A DNA stretch of 64,000 bases from Pleurodeles waltl (lineage: Eukaryota; Chordata; Amphibia; Caudata; Salamandridae), in the NCBI RefSeq assembly GCF_031143425.1, contig NC_090447.1:844135760-844199759 (forward strand), in the 5' to 3' direction. Shown here piece after piece: positions 57,090 through 64,000 of the stretch. The position numbers and the translations under genes were made by a program. The notes below the pieces were generated by a model. That model did no database searches and was not told where the DNA came from. It saw only the letters and a list, made by a program, of their open reading frames with translations. Each line of letters starts with the position of its first letter. The first letter of the stretch is position 1.

Positions 57090-58591
57090 ATGGCACCACA
57101 AAGACACCCCAGGTTCTCAGAGGAGGAGCTAAGGGTCATGGTGGAGGAAATCATCCGGGTAGAGCCACAGCTATTCGGATCACAGGTGCAGCAGACATCT
57201 ATTGCAAGGAAGATGGAGCTATGGTGGAGAGCTGTGGACAGGGTCAACGCCGTGGGACAGCACCCCAGAACAAGCGATGACATCAGGAAGCGGTGGAACA
57301 ACCTACGGGGGAAGGTGTGTTCCATGGTAGCAAGACACCAGATAGCTGTAAAGAGGACTGGCGGTGGACCCCCACCTCCTCCCCCACAACTAACAACATG
57401 GGAGGAGCAAGTCTTGGCGTTTATGCATCCTGAGGGCCTGGCAGGAGTAGCAGGAGGACTGGACTCTGGTAAGTCAAACCTTTACTACTTTCACCACCCC
57501 CCCTACCTGCATGCCATCACATACCCCCCACCCCTGCCCTCACCCCCATCACTCCACCCCCTCACTTATACCCCACCATCACAACCCACCCATCCCAATA
57601 TCAAGCCCTGCATGCAACAGCAATGCATGGACACCCATCACGGACCTGCATGGACACCCATCACCACAGCATGCACACTAGTAACACGTAGCCAACCAAA
57701 TCACAACTCACACAAGCCAAAGCTGCCTTGCCAATAACAACCATAAAGGAAAACATACCCGTGCACAAGATGACACACGCAGAAACAATAACACTGTATT
57801 TACATCCCCACAGGACCCCCACACAACATCACCGGAGAGGAGGTGCCAGCAACCTCCAGTCCCCCCCCCAGAAGAGGCCCACAGTGATGACAGCAGCTCT
57901 GCACGCCTGGATCAGGATGACCAACCTGGCCCATCAGGGACCTCTGGACAGTTGGTGACCCAACCACATTCCCAAACCACCACAGAGTCTCCCCCTCAGG
58001 AAACACCACCAGAGAACCCACCCAGCGGGCCCATCCCTCTGTCCCCAGGACACATCAATCAGCAGTGTGTCCACCACTACAGGGACCACAGGCAACCCCA
58101 CAAACACAGGACGATCAGGGACCTAGGGTCAGTGACAGTGGGCACACGGTTCAGGGGACAGAGGCACAGGACAACAGGGAAGCTGGGAGGACTGCTGTGC
58201 GACGGGGGAGGACAGGCCCAGGGAATCGATTCTCCACGAGGCTCTCACCAACATCCTGGGAGCATACGACCATTCCCAGGAGACCATGGGCCAGATACTG
58301 GCCAAGCTGCAGGAGACCCAGCAGCTGCAGGAGGGACAGTACCTGGGAATCAGGGAGGACGTGAGGGACATCCACATCACCCTGGTCACCATTGCAGGGG
58401 TGCTGGCTGACATGGCCAAACCCATGAGGGAGGCAGTGAAAGACCAAAGGACCCCTGACACTAGCCACACCGAAAAACAGCCCTCCACCTCCGCCAGTGC
58501 TAGTGGACAGGAGGCTCCGCCACAGGAACAACAGGCCAACAGCACCCCACCCCCTGCTGAAGGAGAACCACCACGCAAAAGGTCCCTGTGA
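57090..58591 (+). pseudogene. Harbinger accessory gene A, unit A copy
   Basis: Exon 1 (57090-57468) is intact: MAPQRHPRFSEEELRVMVEE, IRVEPQLF, RTSDDIRKRWNNLRGKVCSM, a Pro-run (GGGPPPPPPQ) and FMHPEGLAGVAGG. Donor GTAAGT at 57469, acceptor CAG at 57811-57813. Exon 2 has nine C residues at 57871 where unit B has eight, which puts this copy out of frame. Downstream the original frame is visible again (58286-58591: ILAKLQETQQLQEGQYLGIR, then basic PPRKRSL). Transcriptional or DNA-binding role as for the Harbinger 1 copy; inferred. Confidence 0.7.
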
Positions 58592-59117
58592 TCCAGGCCG
58601 AAGCCAGAGAACATTGCCAATACCCCTGCCAGGAAATAGGACTCCCCTGATTGTCACCCTTGTGTCCCACTGTGTCACCCTGTCTACCTTTAACTGACTT
58701 TGCTCCACTTCCTATGCCCCCTTGGACAATGAATTTGTGATACCAATAGACTAGACTCTATCCTGGACAGTTCTCCACCATAAACCCAGTCCATTGCACA
58801 TCCCCATTTACTTCTCAGCACTGAAATAAACACCATTGGAACTAATACAAGTATGGAGTCTATCAATTGATTGAAATATGTATTAGTTTAACAAGCTGTA
58901 AACATAGCAATTCTAATGTACTGTAATATTTACATAGGTATGACCTGTTGTGGGCAGCAGTAAACACACCAGGAACCAGAGTGGGGCACAGATATCTGAA
59001 AATAGAGATGCCAAAAGGTACAGTAAGTGGCCATAAAATAGGGAAATCAGGCTGCCATGTTCAATGTCCAACACAAAACTGCAATGGAAGGTGAAGTTAT
59101 AGTGTCTTCCCTGTGTG

Positions 59118-59875
59118 TCACTGGAAGTACTGTTGAATTATTGTAGTTCTGTTGTTCACATCCTCTTCCTCTGCCTCCCCTTCGTCACTGTCCACAGGCT
59201 CCACCGCTGCCACACAACCATCCCCAGGCTCATCCTCCTGCAGAAAAGGCACCTGGCGTCTCAAGGCCAGGTTGTGCAACATGCAACATGCAACGATGAT
59301 CTGGCACACCTTCTTGGGTGAGTAGTACAGGGATCCACCTGTCAGATGGAGGCATCGGAATCTGGCCTTTAGGAGGCCAAAGGTGTGCTCAGTGATCCTC
59401 CTTGTTCGCCCATGTGCTTCATTGTAATGTTCCTCTGTCCTTGTCCTGGCATTCCTCACTGGGGTCAGTAGCCATGAGAGGTTGGGGTAACCAGAGTCAG
59501 CTGTAAATATCGAGGGATACCTGTTAGCCACACACTCACCCTTAGGGCCAACACCACACCCATATACCTATATCAACTAGTTGGGGACCATGGGCTCACC
59601 TATTAGCCACACCCTGTGCCTCTGGACTTGAGCCATCACTCATGGGATGCTGCTATTCCTCAAGATAAAGGATTCATGCACAGAGCCAGGATACTTTGCA
59701 TTGACATGGGAGATGTACTGGTCCGCCAAACGCACCATCTGCACATTCAGAGAGTGAAAGATTTTTTGATTTCTGAACACCTGTTCATTTCTCTGGGGCG
59801 GGGGACAAAGGCAATATGTGTATCATCAATGGCACAAATGATGTTGGGAATATGTCCCAGTGCATAGAAGTCAGC
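59118..59875 (-). pseudogene. Truncated Harbinger transposase, unit A copy
   Basis: Only the C-terminal two thirds remain. First Asp in NIICAIDDTHIAFVP (about 59825), a frame change, then FRNQKIFHSLNVQMVRLADQ and PGSVHESFILRNSSIP followed by a TGA; the second catalytic Asp (VHD) is Glu. After an intron with donor at about 59597, exon 2 (about 59507-59118) has YPNLSWLLTPVRNARTRTEE, Glu retained in TEHTFGLLKARFRCL, and ends IIQQYFQ. The N terminus is replaced by PLE sequence at 59876. Confidence 0.85.
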
Positions 59876-60073
59876 CTTTATTCTCAAGATATTTTTGTAA
59901 TGCGATGCCATCCCACCACCTGGCCATCTCCTGTTCTTTAGTCTCTCAAGTTTTTGAAATCTGGTCTTTAAACCTTCTTGGCCTATAGCACTAATATTGG
60001 TTCCATCCTGTGGAACTTGATTGGAAAAGAGGTCCCTTGCCATTTCCTCGTGTCTATTTCTGAAGCGTGACAT
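59747..60073 (-). other. Chimeric PLE-transposase ORF across the unit junction
   Basis: 108-codon minus-strand ORF that begins as the PLE N-terminal protein (MSRFRNRHEEMARDL, 60073) and at 59876 passes in frame into the Harbinger transposase (FYALGHIPNIICAIDDTHIA). It ends at a stop after the transposase frame change. A by-product of the duplication join; no evidence of expression. Confidence 0.7.
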
Positions 60074-60296
60074 TTTTGGAAAGTGGAGTATTGTATATGG
60101 TGGGGTAGTCCAAACAAAAACACTAAATTAGGAAACCACTGATAGAATTGGCGGTGGGTTAAGAATGAACATGCATCGATCCCTATCACCTTACTGCAAT
60201 ATATGAATTGTAAGGAAAAAAGAAACAAATGTTTATGAATCCATGTGTGCACAAATCACAGTCCCAGCCACCAAGGTGCTATGTCAAGGGAGTTGA

Positions 60297-61200
60297 GATA
60301 ATAGAAATTTTTATAGTGCACCACTTAAAGTAGATCAATAAAGTCCAGTTACTCCACGTCGTCACATGATCATCTTCATTTTATTTTGCTTTCCTTGCAC
60401 ATAATAAAACATCAGCCAACACGTTTCGTCCTTAACAAAGGACTTCTTCAGGGCTGAAATATGATAGAAAAAAGTATCCTAAATATATTTAAAAAGATAC
60501 ATACATAACATAGAAACTAATTATGAACACAAAGTGCACACTAAAACATGACCAAAACGTTTGATTAATTTATAAAACCTACAGACAAGTGACAACCATA
60601 AAGAAATGTGCTGAATTTAAAAACGCACAGATATAAACAGTACAGGCAACATAAATTATTGAACTAGAGTTCAAAACAAAGATACACATAATGAATATGT
60701 ATAAATAAAAGCCACACCACATATGTAAATAGCACAAATCATTTAAAAGAAAATATGTAAAAAGTGAATATTAGGGAAATTATTAAATCCTGGTGCAATT
60801 AAGGACTTTTCATTTGATTGATCCTATATATACATTGACCAGAGAAAATGAATCAGAGGCTCCTACGTTATATGTAAGTAGTATTCAATATCATCTCTCA
60901 TACTGGTTATTGAGGTCATCGATGCCCACAGAACGTGATGCAAGAGTAGCAAACTACTGATAAAGAGAGAAGCGACACCAAATCAAACCTAGCGTGTCGC
61001 AGTATGAGTGGTAAGTATTATCCGAAAGAGGAAAAAAGGAAAACTGTGCAGAGAGCACAGAAAGGTGAAAGGCCTTATAATAATAAAGTAATGGTAGAGT
61101 ATAAATACCCCGTAGACTGCTGTAAAATAGTCAGCTCGTTTTAACACAGTAAGAAAGAATAGAACTATGGTGAGAGGCGAGCCCAGTAGTCAAAATGAGC
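60297..61200 (-). repeat. PLE pseudo-LTR copy in unit B
   Basis: 904 bp matching 55898-56800, again ending CAAAATGAGC at the Harbinger join. Confidence 0.9.
60410..60459 (-). ncRNA. Hammerhead ribozyme, copy 3 (intact core)
   Basis: Minus strand: TTTCAGCC, CTGAAGA, stem II GTCC with loop TTTGTTAA and GGAC, GAAAC, self-complementary ACGTGT, then U and GGCTGATG. Stem I TCAGCC/GGCTGA and stem II pair perfectly and the whole catalytic core is present, making this the best-preserved of the three. Cleavage triplet GUU. Confidence 0.82.
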
Positions 61201-61492
61201 TCAAAATACACACACACTAACAAAACAACATCACATTGGACAATTCAAACTACACACACCTGACACACATAAACACACCACACCAACACCACCATAAAAC
61301 ACACCCCCACACTACGCACAACCCTTTACAACTACAAAAAAATCTGCAAAAGAGAGAGAGAGAGACACCAAGAGCACCCACGGAACCAGAGCCACAGAAC
61401 ACGATCAACCATATACCATCCACCCACCTCACAGCACACACCCCAACACATCACCCCACACCCCCCTCACACACACCACTCACACTACACCC

Positions 61493-62993
61493 ATGGCACC
61501 ACAAAGACACCCCAGGTTCTCAGAGGAGGAGCTAAGGGTCATGGTGGAGGAAATCATCCGGGTAGGGCCACAGCTATTCGGATCACAGGTGCAGCAGACA
61601 TCTATTGCAAGGAAGATGGAGCTATGGTGGAGAGCCGTGGACAGGGTCAACGCCGTGGGACAGCACCCCAGAACAAGCGATGACATCAGGAAGCGGTGGA
61701 ACAACCTACAGGGGAAGGTGTGTTCCATGGTAGCAAGACACCAGATAGCTGTAAAGAGGACTGGCGGTGGACCCCCACCTCCTCCCCCACAACTAACAAC
61801 ATGGGAGGAGCAAGTCTTGGCGTTTATGCATCCTGAGGGCCTGGCAGGAGTAGCAGGAGGACTGGACTCTGGTAAGTCAAACCTTTACTACTTTCACCAC
61901 CCCCCCTACCTGCATGCCATCACATACCCCCCACCCCTGCCCTCACCCCCATCACTCCACCCCCTCACTTATACCCCACCATCACAACCCACCCATCCCA
62001 ATATCAAGCCCTGCATGCAACAGCAATGCATGGACACCCATCACGGACCTGCATGGACACCCATCACCACAGCATGCACACTAGTAACACGTAGCCAACC
62101 AAATCACAACTAACACAAGCCAAAGCTGTCTTGCCAATAACAACCATAAAGGAAAACATACCTGTGCACAAGATGACACACGCAGAAACAATAACACTGT
62201 ATTTACATCCCCACAGGACCCCCACACAACATCACCGGAGAGGAGGTGCCAGCAACCTCCAGTCCCCCCCCAGAAGAGGCCCACAGTGATGACAGCAGCT
62301 CTGCACGCCTGGATCAGGATGACCAACCTGGCCCATCAGGGACCTCTGGACAGTTGGTGACCCAGCCACATTCCCAAACCACCACAGAGTCTCCCCCTCA
62401 GGAAACACCACCAGAGAACCCACCCAGCGGGCCCATCCCTCTGTCCCCAGGACACATCAATCAGCAGTGTGTCCACCACTACAGGGACCACAGGCAACCC
62501 CACAAACACAGGACGATCAGCGACCTAGGGTCAGTGACAGTGGGCACACGGTTCAGGGGACAGAGGCACAGGACAACAGGGAAGCTGGGAGGACTGCTGT
62601 GCGACGGGGGAGGACAGGCCCAGGGAATCGATTCTCCACGAGGCTCTCACCAACATCCTGGGAGCATACGACCATTCCCAGGAGACCATGGGCCAGATAC
62701 TGGCCAAGCTGCAGGAGACCCAGCAGCTGCAGGAGGGACAGTACCTGGGAATCAGGGAGGACGTGAGGGACATCCACATCACCCTGGTCACAATTGCAGG
62801 GGTGCTGGCTGACATGGCCAAACCCATGAGGGAGACAGTGGCACACCAACGGACCCCTGACACTAGCCACACCAAAAAACAGCCCTCCACCTCCGCCAGT
62901 GCTAGTGGACAGGAGGCTCCGCCACAGGAACAACAGGCCACCAGCACCCCACCCCCTGCAGAAGGGGAACCACCACGCAAAAGGTCCCTGTGA
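61493..62993 (+). pseudogene. Harbinger accessory gene A, unit B copy
   Basis: Exon 1 (61493-61871) as in unit A with one change (IRVGPQLF). Donor GTAAGT at 61872, acceptor CAG at 62213-62215. Exon 2 joins in phase to give GEEVPATSSPPPEEAHSDD, so unlike unit A the splice leads into the right frame (eight C residues). A frameshift near 62455 and another near 62625 still interrupt it before the coiled-coil and basic end (62688-62993). Confidence 0.7.
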
Positions 62994-63519
62994 TCCAGGC
63001 CGAAGCCAGAGAACATTGCCAATACCCCTGCCAGGAAATAGGACTCCCCTGATTGTCACCCTTGTGTCCCACTGTGTCACCCTGTCTACCTTTAACTGAC
63101 TTTGCTCCACTTCCTATGCCCCCTTGGACAATGAATTTGTGATACCAATAGACTAGACTCTATCCTGGACAGTTCTCCACCATAAACCCAGTCCATTGCA
63201 CATCCCCATTTACTTCTCAGCACTGAAATAAACACCATTGGAACTAATACAAGTATGGAGTCTATCAATTGATTGAAATATGTATTAGTTTAACAAGCTG
63301 TAAACATAGCAATTCTAATGTACTGTAATATTTACATAGGTATGACCTGTTGTGGGCAGCAGTAAACACACCAGGAACCAGAGTGGGGCACAGATATCTG
63401 AAAATAGAGATGCCAAAAGGTACAGTAAGTGGCCATAAAATAGGGAAATCAGGCTGCCATGTTCAATGTCCAACACAAAACTGCAATGGAAGGTGAAGTT
63501 ATAGTGTCTTCCCTGTGTG

Positions 63520-64000
63520 TCACTGGAAGTACTGTTGAATTATTGTAGTTCTGTTGTTCACATCCTCTTCCTCTGCCTCCCCTTCGTCACTGTCCACAGG
63601 CTCCACCGCTGCCACACAACCATCCCCAGGCTCATCCTCCTGCAGAAAAGGCACCTGGCGTCTCAAGGCCAGGTTGTGCAACATGCAACATGCAACGATG
63701 ATCTGGCACACCTTCTTGGGTGAGTAGTACAGGGATCCACCTGTCAGATGGAGGCATCGGAATCTGGCCTTTAGGAGGCCAAAGGTGTGCTCAGTGATCC
63801 TCCTTGTTCGCCCATGTGCTTCATTGTAATGTTCCTCTGTCCTTGTCCTGGCATTCCTCACTGGGGTCAGTAGCCATGAGAGGTTGGGGTAACCAGAGTC
63901 AGCTGTAAATATCGAGGGATACCTGTTAGCCACACACTCACCCTTAGGGCCAACACCACACCCATATACCTATATCAACTAGTTGGGGACCATGGGCTCA
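63520..64000 (-). pseudogene. Harbinger transposase C-terminal exon, unit B copy
   Basis: Translation identical to the unit A exon: LLTPVRNARTRTEEHYNEAH, Glu in ITEHTFGLLKARFRCL, GGSLYYSPKKVCQIIVACCM and IIQQYFQ. Upstream exons lie beyond the window end. Confidence 0.85.

Larger units (their letters stand above)
55478..59876. repeat. Composite PLE/Harbinger tandem unit A (about 4.4 kb)
   Basis: 55478-56800 is PLE 5' sequence (start of ORF, leader, pseudo-LTR). 56801-59876 is an internal Harbinger fragment. The next unit starts at 59877 with the same PLE sequence (TTCTCAAGATATTTTTGTAA at 55482 and 59881). Unit offset is 4399-4403 bp. Confidence 0.92.
56801..59876 (+). mobile_element. Internal Harbinger fragment in unit A
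   Basis: Equivalent to about 15806-18880 of Harbinger 1: it starts inside the left subterminal CACACA-rich region and stops inside the transposase first exon. Neither terminal inverted repeat is present and there is no target duplication at the joins, so it did not arrive by transposition in this form. Left join shares GCTC with the PLE, right join CTTT. Confidence 0.85.
59877..64000. repeat. Composite PLE/Harbinger tandem unit B (cut by window end)
   Basis: Collinear with 55478-59597. Some stretches appear identical (e.g. 63020-64000 versus 58620-59597), others differ by isolated substitutions and 1-2 bp indels. The last ~280 bp and any third unit lie outside the window. Confidence 0.92.
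61201..64000 (+). mobile_element. Internal Harbinger fragment in unit B
   Basis: Repeats 56801-59597. It again starts inside the Harbinger without its terminal repeat and carries accessory gene A and the transposase C terminus. Confidence 0.85.

Overview
This window looks like a stretch of a giant, transposon-saturated eukaryotic genome. The co-occurrence of Harbinger DNA transposons, a Penelope-like element (PLE), Ty3/gypsy elements with SCAN-like Gag, tRNA-derived SINEs and GC-rich multi-hairpin MITEs suggests a tailed amphibian, most likely a newt of the Pleurodeles type. That species call is inference from repeat style. I see no host protein-coding gene, rRNA or functional tRNA gene.

Layout. 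1-5163: left-truncated, decayed LTR retrotransposon (SAP-like and SCAN-like gag remnants, a 108-bp coding repeat, then LTR-like sequence) broken by a multi-hairpin MITE. 5164-8340: an old repeat with units of about 365 bp, hosting an ATTTATAC-ended MITE and a tRNA-SINE. 8341-15523: dispersed repeats, simple repeats, a PLE scrap with a decayed hammerhead, and two more multi-hairpin MITEs. 15527-24466: a complete but inactivated Harbinger element with a transposase on the minus strand, two different Myb/SANT-type genes on the plus strand, and minisatellites. 24470-26457: dispersed repeats and microsatellites.

26458-56800 is one old minus-strand PLE broken open twice. From its 5' end (high coordinates) it has a pseudo-LTR, N-terminal ORF, RT, GIY-YIG endonuclease, 3' region and second pseudo-LTR. 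A second, 12.5-kb Harbinger (29421-41932) sits at the RT/endonuclease boundary. An intact, very young Ty3/gypsy element (43493-54742, 2995-bp LTRs, 5-bp target duplication GCACA) sits in the N-terminal part. Its single 1652-codon gag-pol ORF has the order Gag-PR-INT-RT-RNaseH, the Gmr1-type order in which integrase precedes reverse transcriptase.

55478-64000 is a tandem duplication of a composite unit of about 4.4 kb: PLE 5' sequence fused to an internal Harbinger fragment that lacks both Harbinger ends. The second copy runs off the window.

The most interesting signals are: hammerhead-ribozyme folds in all three PLE pseudo-LTR copies; the composite PLE/Harbinger tandem unit; the intact Gmr1-type element; Harbingers carrying two SANT-type accessory genes; and MITEs built as chains of consecutive GC-rich hairpins. 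The Gmr1-type polyprotein is the only long coding region that looks intact. The transposase, SANT and PLE genes all carry frameshifts, stops or lost catalytic residues.
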